This document shows, in pieces, positions 9,512 through 18,946 of a stretch of DNA of 64,000 nt. Numbering within the stretch: the first letter of the stretch is position 1; each line of letters opens with the position of its first letter. The DNA comes from Xestospongia bergquistia (lineage: Eukaryota; Porifera; Demospongiae; Haplosclerida; Petrosiidae), in contig OZ014414.1 of NCBI GenBank assembly GCA_963965975.1, positions 3,819,501 to 3,883,500 of the forward strand, in the 5' to 3' direction. The position numbers and the translations under genes were made by a program. The notes under the pieces are model-generated. The model searched no databases. It was not told where the DNA came from and saw only the letters and a list, made by a program, of their open reading frames with translations.

Positions 9512-12256
9512 GTCCGTCCAAAATTCTACAAACCCCGTCCAGTTCCGTTCGCATTAAAGCATAAAGTTGAAAATGAATTAAACAGGTTAGAGGAGGAAGG
9601 AATAATACAGAAGGTACAGTCAGCAGAATGGGCTGCCCCAATAGTTCCTATTATGAAGGAGGATGGCACAATAAGAGTATGTGGTGACTATAAAGTCACA
9701 GCAAATCAGGCAATACTTGTCGAGTCTCACCCAATTCCTAGAATTGAGGAACTATTTACTAAAATGTCAGGTGGAGTTGTATTCACTAAATTGGACTTAT
9801 CTCATGCCTATCTTCAATTGAGGCTAGATGAGACCGCAAAAAAGTACCTGGTCATAAACACACACAAAGGACTATATGAGTATAATAGGTTACCATTTGG
9901 AGTCTCCTCTGCCCCCGCTATATTCCAGCGAACAATGGAGAATCTACTGCAAGGACTAGAGCACGTAGCAGTTTATATTGACGACATCCTGATCACAGGT
10001 CGTACCGAGGAGCATCTCAAGACACTAGATGAGGTTCTTACGAGATTAGAACGAGCTGGAATGCGGTTAAAGAAGCTCAAGTGTCAGTTTTTACTTCCCA
10101 GCGTTGAGTACCTTGGACACAAAATAAGTAACGAAGGACTCCAACCTACGGATGAAAAGGTTAGAGCAATAAGTGATGCCCCTAGGCCTACAAATCGATC
10201 ACAATTAAAAGCATTCCTAGGTTTAATTAATTATTACAGTAAATTTATACCAAATATGTCAACTATTTTGTCACCTCTCTATAAGTTATTACAGATAAAT
10301 GTATCATGGAGGTGGTTGAAGGAACAAGATGATGCCTTTGTACGAGCTAAGTCATTTCTACAGTCACCTAATCTGCTTGTTCACTATGACTGTTGGAAAC
10401 CATTAATATTATCGTGTGACGCCTCACCGGTAGGAGTGGGAGCGGTATTGGCTCACCAAATGGAAGATGGAACCGAACGCCCCATCAGTTATGTTTCTCG
10501 AGCACTCACACCTGTTGAAAAAAGATACTCGCAAATTGACAAGGAAGCACTTGCTATTGTATTTGGAGTAAAACGGTACCACCAATATCTGTATGGCCGC
10601 ACATTTTCGATTTATTCAGACCATAAACCGTTAATGTATTTATTTGGAGAAAATCGAGGAATTCCAGCAACTGCCTCTGCTAGAATTCAGAGATGGGCAC
10701 TAACACTAAGTGGCTATTGCTACTCTATTAAATATCGTCCTGGTAAAAACATTGGAAATGCTGATGGTCTTAGCAGACTTCCACTACCAACAACACCCAA
10801 ACATGTACCAAAGCCAGCTGAGACTATACTACTCATGGAAAGACTCGATAATTCCTTAGTATCTGTAGCCCAAGTTAAATCTTATACCGAGAGAGACATA
10901 GTTTTGTCAAAGGTTAAGAAATACGTCCTACAGGGCTGGCCAGAAAACATTACCAGTAAAGAGATAACACCATATAAACAGAGAAAAGACGAGTTGAGTG
11001 TAGAGGATGGCTGTCTTTTATGGGGTACTAGAGTTATTATACCATACAAACTGAGGCAACATGTTCTACAAGAAATCCATGAAGGCCATCCAGGAATTGT
11101 CAGAATGAAATGTTTTGCCAGAAGTTATGTGTGGTGGCCGTCTTTGAATGTAGATTTGGAGAAACAAGCACACGAATGTCTAAAGTGTCAACAGGAAAGA
11201 CAAATGCCTCCAGCAAGACCAATGCAAGCATGGGAGTGGCCAGAGAAGCCATGGACACGACTACATGTAGATCATGCAGGACCGTTTATGGGTAAAACTC
11301 TGCTGATTATTATTGATGCATATTCGAAATGGATTGAAGTTTTCAGTGTACCATCAACCTCCTCTGAATGTACTATTTGGAAACTGAGAACAGTTTTTGC
11401 TACACACGGCCTTCCTGAAGTACTTGTATCTGACAATGGTCCAGCTTTTACGAGTCAAGAATTTAAAGAGTTTATACAACGGAATGGAATTCGACATGTG
11501 TTTACACCTCCATATCACCCAGCTTCGAATGGATTAGCTGAGCGTGCAGTCAAAACAGTAAAGGAAGGACTGAGGAAGATGGAGGGTCCATTGGAAATAA
11601 GAATTCCACGTTTCTCGTTAAAATACAGAGTCACACCTCAAAGCACTACGGGTACGGCACCAGCTGAATTGCTAATGGGAAGGAGGATTAGAACCCATTT
11701 AGACCTTTTGTATCCGACAAATCACCAGAAAGCAAGAAATCAGAAAGAGAAACAATTCGCTCTAAATCAGAAACACATATATTTAAATACTGGAGAGAGA
11801 GTAATGGCTCGTAATTTTGGATCTGGAAACAAATGGTTACCAGGCAAAATAGTAAGTAAAGAGGGGAGAAATGTAGTTAATATTGAATTGAATGATGGAA
11901 GGATATGGAGAAGACATATTGATCATGTGATTGTCAGTAAAACACAGGAAAAAGAAAATGGAAGTTTTAGTAGCCCACAATGTGAAGAGAGTATAGATCC
12001 ACTGACAATGCCTGGAGAAATAATTGAAGAAGGAACTAATACTGATCAAGTGGAGGAGACCAATGATCAATCAGAAGAGATGCGGGAGAAGGGACAAATA
12101 CAGCCTGAAGACACAACTCAACCTAATTCGTATACTACAGACTCGACTATAGCATCTGATAGGAATACTGCTGTTCCTAGTAACGTGACAAGAAAACCTA
12201 CAAGGTATTCACAGAGAAGTCATGCTCCCATTGATCGTTATTATCCTACTTTCTAA
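9512..12256 (+). CDS. Pol (RT, RNase H, integrase), Gypsy-type element 2
   Basis: The frame is open from the codon after the TGA. The first internal ATG is at 9653. RT motifs: EWAAPIVPIMKEDGTIRV, TKLDLSHAYLQL and active-site VYIDDILITG. RNase H: LSCDASPVGVGAVL, KEALAIVFGVKRYHQYL and SDHKPLMYLF, with the aspartate that element 1 lost. Integrase: HEGHPGIVRM...CLKC zinc module, VDHAGPFMG, VSDNGPAF and NGLAERA for the D,D,E triad. A C-terminal GPY/F-like module (LNDGRIWRRHIDH) and a Thr/Gln/Glu-rich tail follow. No chromodomain is seen. All catalytic residues are present, so the enzyme part looks intact if the TGA is bypassed. Confidence 0.94.
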   Translation, partial: VRPKFYKPRPVPFALKHKVENELNRLEEEGIIQKVQSAEWAAPIVPIMKEDGTIRVCGDYKVTANQAILVESHPIPRIEELFTKMSGGVVFTKLDLSHAYLQLRLDETAKKYLVINTHKGLYEYNRLPFGVSSAPAIFQRTMENLLQGLEHVAVYIDDILITGRTEEHLKTLDEVLTRLERAGMRLKKLKCQFLLPSVEYLGHKISNEGLQPTDEKVRAISDAPRPTNRSQLKAFLGLINYYSKFIPNMSTILSPLYKLLQINVSWRWLKEQDDAFVRAKSFLQSPNLLVHYDCWKPLILSCDASPVGVGAVLAHQMEDGTERPISYVSRALTPVEKRYSQIDKEALAIVFGVKRYHQYLYGRTFSIYSDHKPLMYLFGENRGIPATASARIQRWALTLSGYCYSIKYRPGKNIGNADGLSRLPLPTTPKHVPKPAETILLMERLDNSLVSVAQVKSYTERDIVLSKVKKYVLQGWPENITSKEITPYKQRKDELSVEDGCLLWGTRVIIPYKLRQHVLQEIHEGHPGIVRMKCFARSYVWWPSLNVDLEKQAHECLKCQQERQMPPARPMQAWEWPEKPWTRLHVDHAGPFMGKTLLIIIDAYSKWIEVFSVPSTSSECTIWKLRTVFATHGLPEVLVSDNGPAFTSQEFKEFIQRNGIRHVFTPPYHPASNGLAERAVKTVKEGLRKMEGPLEIRIPRFSLKYRVTPQSTTGTAPAELLMGRRIRTHLDLLYPTNHQKARNQKEKQFALNQKHIYLNTGERVMARNFGSGNKWLPGKIVSKEGRNVVNIELNDGRIWRRHIDHVIVSKTQEKENGSFSSPQCEESIDPLTMPGEIIEEGTNTDQVEETNDQSEEMREKGQIQPEDTTQPNSYTTDSTIASDRNTAVPSNVTRKPTRYSQRSHAPIDRYYPTF

Positions 12257-12286
12257 CTCCTATTTCCTATCTAGTGAAGGAGGGAT

Positions 12287-12453
12287 TGTTATGTATTAAT
12301 GTATGCATTGTACTTTATTATTCATTGTATTATTAGTTGTGTACACGCATGCGTAAAAAGAACCACATGTCATATATAGTGTTTTGTCTTACTTGAGTTT
12401 ATAACCAGATCTTTTTAAATCAAACTCACTGTTAATCACTCAAATATATAACA
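12287..12453 (+). repeat. 3' LTR of Gypsy-type element 2
   Basis: 167-bp repeat preceded by the purine-rich tract at 12274-12285. The target duplication TTAGG follows at 12454-12458, and then the last 13 bp of element 1's LTR and its ATTTG duplication. Confidence 0.96.
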
Positions 12454-12476
12454 TTAGGTTAGTTCACAACAATTTG

Positions 12477-13720
12477 TTTGTATAATTTTTGACATATATT
12501 TTATTGATAGAAAATGGGACGACATTGGACACATGACTGAATGGCTAAATTAGTGAAGTGGTACCAGTGCAGATTGAAATTTAAATATATGTACATGTAG
12601 CTATCTGTTAAGCTCAATGTGATAGTACTATAGGATTAATGAACTTTTTCAATATATATAGGCTCTTAATAGAATACAGTTCAGTATTTCAATAACAGTC
12701 ACTCATTATCACAACAAGTATACAATACTGGACCAGACGGTCTTTGTAGATAGCTGTTAATACATCATTGCATATATTACCCATTAATGAGAAGATGATC
12801 AATTGAGAGAAGGAAAAAGAGAAAGAGATCAAGGTGAAACCACAAGTATATGAGCGTGTACTAAGCATATATCCTCTTTGTCAAAACAGTAACATCTCTA
12901 CTAAACTGTCTTATAAATTACACTTTGATAATTGTCAAATTTAACCAATATAAAGTGGTCATCATAGCTGACATACAAGAACCTGAATGAGAGAGAGTAA
13001 GGGGACAATACTGGAGATATTAATAGAATTCCCTGTACTGATGCTTAAAAAAAATCAAGAGAACATATTACATTTCCAGTTATAACAGTATTCAGAGTAA
13101 ATGTCTGATGAAAAAAATGTAGTCACTGCACTTACTCTTTGAAGTTGATTTATTTTTCTATTGCATGCATGAAATGACACTTATAGTTTTCACATTCTAT
13201 CACTTTATCTATCTTCATTACAAATAATTATTAGTTTATCAGCATCTAATAAATGTAAAATGCGGATCTCTTTAATTTAATACCTTAATTGTATGACTAA
13301 AGTAGGTTATCTTGTGATTGTGCCTTAACTTCACAGCTAAATGTTGCAACTAGATATTTCAAAATAACCATAGGCTCTAAAAAGAAAAGAGCTGGTAACA
13401 TAAAACTCAATCTCCAATACTTGCAAGAAAGTATTATCTATCCTTTGTACAGATTGTTTTAATATTGAAGCTACTACAAATATCTGCTCTAACAAGAGTG
13501 ACTATATAACGATACATACACTGTTGCTACTTTTAGTAGTTATTAATAACATGCATATATACCTTTATATAGTGATGTCAAGTAAAAATTGAAAATAGAA
13601 ATTTAAGCAATATTACATACATACCTGGAAAGAAGATGTGTTCATTCTAACAATATCCAATTTGGTGTGACTTCTTAACTATAAAACGATTTTTGTATGT
13701 AATTGCATTTCTCCGCATGA
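12477..13720. other. Non-genic AT-rich stretch
   Basis: No coding run, repeat array or RNA gene was recognised. Short poly-A and GAGA-like tracts are present only. Confidence 0.4.
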
Positions 13721-13744
13721 AATAATGAGGGGCGTGGCACAACG

Positions 13745-14557
13745 CTCTTTGTCGAGGTGCGTTGTCTACGCACACACTCGACAATGGCAATGACAAAGAT
13801 AATTTCAAGCATAGTTACTAGTATGAGAAAATTTGACATAGGAACTATACTCTAGTTAAAATCATTGTGTTGTGGTTAGATATATTTTGTAGTTATTGTA
13901 CATAATTATTATCTATTAATTCCACAGATACATACTTCAATATCCTAGAAGAGAGGTCCTCGTAACTGTTGCTGACTATACTACTTTAATTAACTATCTT
14001 ATGACTCTGTACATCATTATACATCTGTAGAATAATGTTTGTTCTTTAATATTATTTTGTGGTATTATCAAAAGTGGGTGTTACAAATACGGAAATATGC
14101 AGTTGTGTTTTCTAATGACTTTGTTCAGTTCTTTCATTCCAGATCGCTATGACAGTACTCCTGTAATTGCAGTAAAAGAAGGCAGATCATATCTGCCACT
14201 GTAGGTGATGATTTCATGAAGAAAAAAATAGACGATGAGACTCTTGTTGCTCAACATAGTATCCAACCTCACAAACCACAATATTTATTAGAAGAATCAG
14301 TTGATGACATACGAAAGTATCATTAGATAGTGACAGCTTTCAATCAGTATCAATTATTTGAGAGGCTGTCTACTTTTATCAGTGTCTTTTTCACTAATGC
14401 TGTTGATCTTTTGGAAGGAGGTATCTTTCTATATAATCCTGCCACTCATGAACAACTAAAAGATGAAGGAACATTTAAACAAGACTTGTTGACATCACCC
14501 AATTCAAATTTATCACAAGGATTCTATCCTGAGTTTACACCACAAAAGTTTTTCTAG
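13745..14557 (+). pseudogene. Decayed gene of unknown family
   Basis: A GC-richer patch at 13755-13790 can fold (GTCGAGGTGCGT...ACGCACACACTCGAC). It is followed by ATG GCA ATG at 13783-ish and 24 open codons, possibly a first exon. After a CAG acceptor near 14143, codons read DRYDSTPVIAVKEGRSYLP. The frame then shifts to VGDDFMKKKIDDETLVAQHS and, past one in-frame TAG near 14322, to AFNQYQLFERLSTFISVFF and EGGIFLYNPATHEQLKDEG. The run of about 140 colinear codons with one shift and one stop suggests a degraded gene or transposon ORF. I do not recognise the family. Confidence 0.35.
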
Positions 14558-14559
14558 TT

Positions 14560-15228
14560 AATGACAAACTTCTTTATAATAGCATCTCTAGCTACCTGAG
14601 AAGGGAAAATACTTTCTACCAACTGACCTTCCTACTAGACCATCCACTGACTATAACTCTATACCATCTCCTTTAAGGAACATGAAGATCCTCTAATTCT
14701 TTCTTGGAATATGAAGTCTCTTCATTGAAGTATATTTCCTGAATTAGTCATCACAGGGCTAAAATACTTTGCGAACAATGCTGTAAACTATAATGTAAAT
14801 TCTAGTTAGTTTACAATGTTTCACACTTGGCATTTCTACATCTGTAGACTACAGTAGATGAATTGATTTGGACAAAGCATGTACAAAGCAATGTACACTT
14901 GACATTAACTTCTTTGTTAACTCTGTGTACATTAGATAAAGGTCATCATAAATTATACTGCAACAATTTTTTATCGAAAAGAATTTGAGTTTTTGTATAC
15001 AGTCAATAATCAGTTAAGATGCAATGCTGAGTTCTATTCAGTTCAACAGCAAATTTGAGCCTCAACCAAAACTATATAAGAGATGAAAATTAACAGCTAT
15101 GATGCATCAAATAACCTACATTAGAGTTGTCAGGTGTATCATAATTATGAATGTGTAGCTACAAAGGAAAAAAAATTGTAGTAAGTGTACAAGTTCATGA
15201 CATTTGGCTTGTACTATGGAGTGATACA

Positions 15229-15230
<2 letters not shown>
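14560..15230. other. Non-genic stretch
   Basis: Nothing recognisable apart from AT-rich sequence leading into the AT dinucleotide run at 15231. Confidence 0.4.

Positions 15231-15273
<43 letters not shown>
15231..15273. repeat. AT dinucleotide microsatellite
   Basis: An uninterrupted alternation of A and T, about 43 bp, directly abuts the left end of the inverted-repeat element at 15274. A further short TA run sits at its right end, so the element probably inserted into the microsatellite. Confidence 0.9.
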
Positions 15274-15277
<4 letters not shown>

Positions 15278-15672
15278 AACGGATTTGCGAAAAGGGACCA
15301 CTTCTGTCAAAAACAAAAATTTCAGTATGGACAGAAAAAGTGATGGTTTCAATATTTTGGTGAATTTGAGTTAAACCAAAAAACGAAGACAATAGTTCCT
15401 TACAGTCATTTTGAAGCGTCTAAAAAGCGAAAGTTCTTTCTAGCTTTGCACGTAGAAGCGTTCGCGTTATCAAATATTAGTGTACGGGATGCGGGGGTTT
15501 TCTCAAAATTAATTTTTGGTAGTAGCCACTCTATTTCCATTTATATCTCGTATCAACGTATGCATTTATTCAAGGTATCAAACAATTCAGCATTATCTAC
15601 ACTTTAAAATGGTATGAAAAAGTGAAAATGACAGAAATGATCAAGTGGTCCCTTTTTGCATATCCGGTCACA
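15274..15672. mobile_element. Short inverted-repeat transposon (MITE-like), about 400 bp
   Basis: The left end TGTGAACGGATTTGCGAAAA followed by GGGACCACTT pairs with the right end (reverse complement TGTGACCGGATATGCAAAAA, then GGGACCACTT): 30 bp with three mismatches. TA repeats flank both ends, fitting insertion at TA. There is no coding capacity. It is a non-autonomous DNA element. The superfamily is not known to me, and TA flanks would fit Tc1/mariner-like enzymes. Confidence 0.8.
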
Positions 15673-15680
15673 TATATATA

Positions 15681-15744
15681 TATGAAAATTCCAATATGTA
15701 TCATCTATTGGCACTCATTAACGATACATATTGCAATTTTCATA
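15681..15744. repeat. 22-bp inverted repeat with 20-bp loop
   Basis: TATGAAAATTCCAATATGTATC (split 15681-15702) pairs with GATACATATTGCAATTTTCATA at 15723-15744, one mismatch. It lies immediately beyond the right end of the 400-bp element and could be a further tiny foldback or a nested relic. Confidence 0.75.
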
Positions 15745-15989
15745 AGTGATCACATAAGAGGTTACATTTGTACAACAACCTATAAAACTTATCAAAAAGA
15801 ATGAATCAAATAATATACCTTAATTCATTTAAGAGATATATGTAGTTCATACAAACAGCTACAGTAAGATATAATGTACCTTAATGAGTCCGAGTTACAC
15901 TTCTGGCAACCTAAAAGTAATGTGTTCACTTGTATCAGTTTTTATTGCTCATTTGGTACATCATTAGGTGGAACAGTAGCAGAAGGTGG

Positions 15990-17223
15990 TCATTCCTTTC
16001 TGGCCTTCTTTGCAGCCAACTCACTAGTGGGAGAGTTAGCTTCCTTGTTACTGAATCGATCATCTAGAATTTTCATAAACTCATTAAGTTCTACAACAAC
16101 ATAATAACTGTGCACATAATTGATTCTTAATGCTTGTCAGAACACCACAATAATTTGTGTTCAGTTATTCCATTAAGGTTTTCACGATCATCTGATTCTT
16201 CAGTCATGTATAACAAGTTTCATTTCAATTGTCACTGATCCTCATCTCTGGAATCTCTGTAAAAAATTAATTATACTGTAGGACACAGTCTCAGCTTTTA
16301 GCATAATATTCTAAAGTTAATTCATAATTATTACACATACACATTCATGTTGTGATCTGTATTTTCTCTGTTTTGATTGATTCTCCACAAAATCTCCCAT
16401 GCCGGACTGATGCTCAAGGAAAGCACTGTGCAGATTTTCATAACAACGTTTTACTCCCTGCCACTAAAAATATGTTGAAAATGCTCAGATAATTTTTTCA
16501 GCTAGTCTTACGTTTTATGAAAATTTGCGGCTTGGTTGACTTTGAATTTGTTCAATAATAGAGACTTGAACAGTTTTGGTCTAATCACTTGATAATCTAG
16601 GAATACAAATTATAACAATAATTATTATTTCAATCACCCACCCTTCTGATTCCTTAAATTGATTTTCTAATTTATTATGGATGGAATACACTTTGTTCTG
16701 AAAAAAAAGTGGTTTTTAACAACACTACACAGCAATTTAAGTAAACCTTCAGATAATGTACAAGTTACTACTTGTTTTCTTTTTCCATCACTGCTACTTG
16801 ATCTAGGAGTAGTTGATGACAGTTTGTCAATTTGTGACTGTAAAGTTGTCAGTTTTTCTTCTAGTTGATTTTGTCATACTTCAAAAGCTTTTTGACCCTC
16901 AATAACCTGCTGTAGCATCATTTGTAGTTGTTGTAGGATTGCTACAATATCACTATTGCCCATAAGTGATGGCATTGTAGTACCAAATTGAGTACATGAT
17001 CTTAGTGTTAGAATGTCTTCAAAATTAAAACTATCATCATCACAATTTAAATCTTCATTACTAGAACTTTCTTCTCTACTATAATCCTCTCTTATGTCTC
17101 CTACTTTCATTCCTGGGCTATATACTTGTACCTGTCCAGCTGGAAGACCGTTGAACATCAATTGAAAAGGTTGTAAAACTCGGGATCATTTTACAGACGA
17201 ACTTTTCTCTTGAGTGCTGCCAT
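15990..17223 (-). pseudogene. Decayed multi-exon gene, coiled-coil protein of unknown family
   Basis: From ATG 17223 the frame reads MAALKRKVRL, then has stops. 16874-17161 encodes an acidic stretch (EDYSREESSSNEDLNCDDD) and a coiled-coil-like segment (DIVAILQQLQMMLQQVIEG). One in-frame TGA later it continues QNQLEEKLTTLQSQIDKL and SSSSDGKRKQ, followed by a GTAGTA donor. Later exon-like pieces with acceptors read NKLENQFKESEGW, then WQGVKRCYENLHSAFLEHQ, and finally ELNEFMKILDDRFSNKEAN ... AAKKARKE, stop at 15990. The reading phases do not all join. I regard it as one degraded gene. The SEGW piece recalls some BEN-type proteins, but that is weak. Confidence 0.4.
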
Positions 17224-17229
17224 ATGTAT

Positions 17230-18110
17230 TTCTATAAACAGGACCAGTATAGTACAAAGAGTGTCTTGGACCATTATGAGATCTAATTTTAGACGATCTA
17301 TAGAAACTTCAAGCATTAACCATGTGCTCCTTGGCTAGTTAAGTAGGTGGCACAACAAAGTTTAATTCAGTACAGTAATTAAATGTAAATGAGTTGTATA
17401 CCTTACATGTATATATGCCTTTTGTAAACTATGAATACCTAGTAAATTCATGTAAATGCATTGTACATATGAAGTTTACACACTTTGTATACTAATGAAA
17501 TCTAGCTGTGTCAGTACATTACATGTAAATTAAATGCAAACCTTAAGTATTGTATGTGGTAAGCTATTGATGGTAAATCTATGTAAATGGAGTTAAATTT
17601 GAAGCTTACATATCTTGTACACTGCTGTTTACTACTCCATTTCGAGCTGTGCTATTCTTTCATTTACATAATTAATTTGGCTATCATTATTTGACAAAAC
17701 TTTCAAAGACCGAGTGAATGTGGACATTACAGTGATAGTTATTTCTGAAGCAAAATTTCTATAACATGCTAATTTGTAGTTCTAACACATGTAGTTAGTT
17801 CATTTAACAGAGAGTGTTCATCTATATAAGAACAGAGTAAAGTCATTAGAGAATTCAATTGCATATTACCATATTTTATAATGTATATTGTATTTAATTA
17901 TTATGCTAAATACCACAAAAGAATTTTAACAAACAAGGAATATTCTACAGAGATATATTGATGTACATATCATAAGTAGTTAATTAACATATTGTAATCA
18001 GGTTCATTTCTTGGTTTAAACAATATGTCTAGAACAGTTACAAGAATCCCTCTTCTGGTGTATGTATCTGTGGAATTAATACACAATAATTATGTACAGT
18101 AACTATAGAA
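17230..18110. other. Non-genic stretch with degenerate short repeats
   Basis: 17370-17640 holds several imperfect copies of a motif like TTACATGTAAAT...TTGTAC...GTTTACA, a loose tandem array without a fixed unit. No gene is seen. Confidence 0.4.
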
Positions 18111-18112
18111 TA

Positions 18113-18306
18113 CCGTATAAGTGGTATATTTTGCAGGTATAAATTTTTGCAATTTTACCTGAAATTCATATTTGCGCAAAAAAATTAGATAGATCACACC
18201 CATTTTTCTAAGGAATATAAATTTTAACAGATGTTTAATTTTGCGAATTTGCTCAAATCGCGAAATTTGCAAAATTAAATCCCTGTGAAATATACCACTT
18301 ATACGG
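18113..18306. mobile_element. MITE-like inverted-repeat element, about 194 bp
   Basis: CCGTATAAGTGGTATATTTT at the left pairs with CATATACCACTTATACGG-type sequence at the right. The reverse complement of the right end is CCGTATAAGTGGTATATTTC, and the similarity continues for roughly 45 bp. TA dinucleotides lie directly outside both ends. Any open frame inside is too short to matter. It is typical of a TA-targeting non-autonomous DNA transposon. Confidence 0.8.
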
Positions 18307-18946
18307 TATACTAACTACTGACATAGTATTGCTCCTATGTAAATAATGACATTTTCAAATTTTCCCAATCTAGTCATGTTACTACTTTTAGACAAAAGCT
18401 AGAGCAAGAAAACTAACTTTATGTGAGACTTAAACAAACTATAGTTTGTTGATTAGGTTGCCTTTACTCTTACTCTTAATAGCAATAAGTAGGCTATAGG
18501 GTAACGTAAACCTAATATAGTATAAAGGCATGACTATTACATAAGTATTATATTATAAGTACATGACTATTATTATAAACAGGAACAGAGAAAAACACAC
18601 TTAAGCCTACAACACAAATATCTCTATATTTGTGTTTATCTACATAAATCTATCAGTTAAATGACCATTGTGGGAGACATTATAAATATTTGTGTAGGAA
18701 GTTCACATTCCTTTCTCTTTCAACATTTCTGTAATTATGGAGCTATTCCTACACTTGTAGTAGAACTGTCTTGTCTAAAGAGACAATCTTTGAATGCAAA
18801 GCATTGGCTTCAAATTAATTAATTATTTTTAATAGTCCAAATGAATTATCAATTACAGGCATATATGTATCTATCCACATAACATGTACATACTTGTATT
18901 AAGGTAACTAGTATACTTCTATATTGTACTTGTTAATATACATCAC

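Larger units (their letters stand above)
8027..12453 (+). mobile_element. Ty3/Gypsy-type LTR retrotransposon 2, nested in element 1
   Basis: 4427-bp element on the plus strand with 167-bp LTRs (8027-8193 and 12287-12453), primer-binding region ATTGGCGACGAGG at 8194, one long gag-pol reading frame (8207-12256) and a purine-rich tract GTGAAGGAGGGA before the 3' LTR. LTR ends are TGTTATG...ATAACA. It is flanked by TTAGG on both sides, so it inserted into the 5' LTR of element 1 and is younger than it. The LTRs differ at two positions out of 167. The only obvious coding damage is one in-frame TGA at 9509-9511. It is the best preserved mobile element in the window. Confidence 0.96.
3580..12471 (-). 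mobile_element. Ty3/Gypsy-type LTR retrotransposon 1, split by a nested insertion
   Basis: On the minus strand this is a full element: a 245-bp 5' LTR (7795-8026 plus 12459-12471), an ATTGGCGACGAGG primer-binding region directly inside it, gag-protease, RT, RNase H, integrase, a purine-rich tract (complement of 3825-3838), and a 245-bp 3' LTR at 3580-3824. The direct repeat ATTTG flanks it at 3575-3579 and 12472-12476, a perfect 5-bp target duplication. The LTRs differ at three positions. The coding region has an in-frame TGA (6587-6589), a deletion/frameshift at about 5930 and further damage between 5142 and 4990. It is therefore non-autonomous now. A second element occupies 8027-12453. Confidence 0.95.

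Noticed and set aside
9405-9641. Minus-strand open frames inside element 2
   Set aside because: They overlap RT coding on the other strand and have no domain features. They are shadows.
11110-11295. Plus-strand 61-codon frame inside pol of element 2
   Set aside because: It is an alternative frame within integrase; integrase motifs are in the main frame.
15116-15392. Open frames with IYIYIYIY repeats
   Set aside because: They are translations of the AT microsatellite.
18090-18272. 60-codon minus frame
   Set aside because: It lies within the 194-bp inverted-repeat element and has no coding character.
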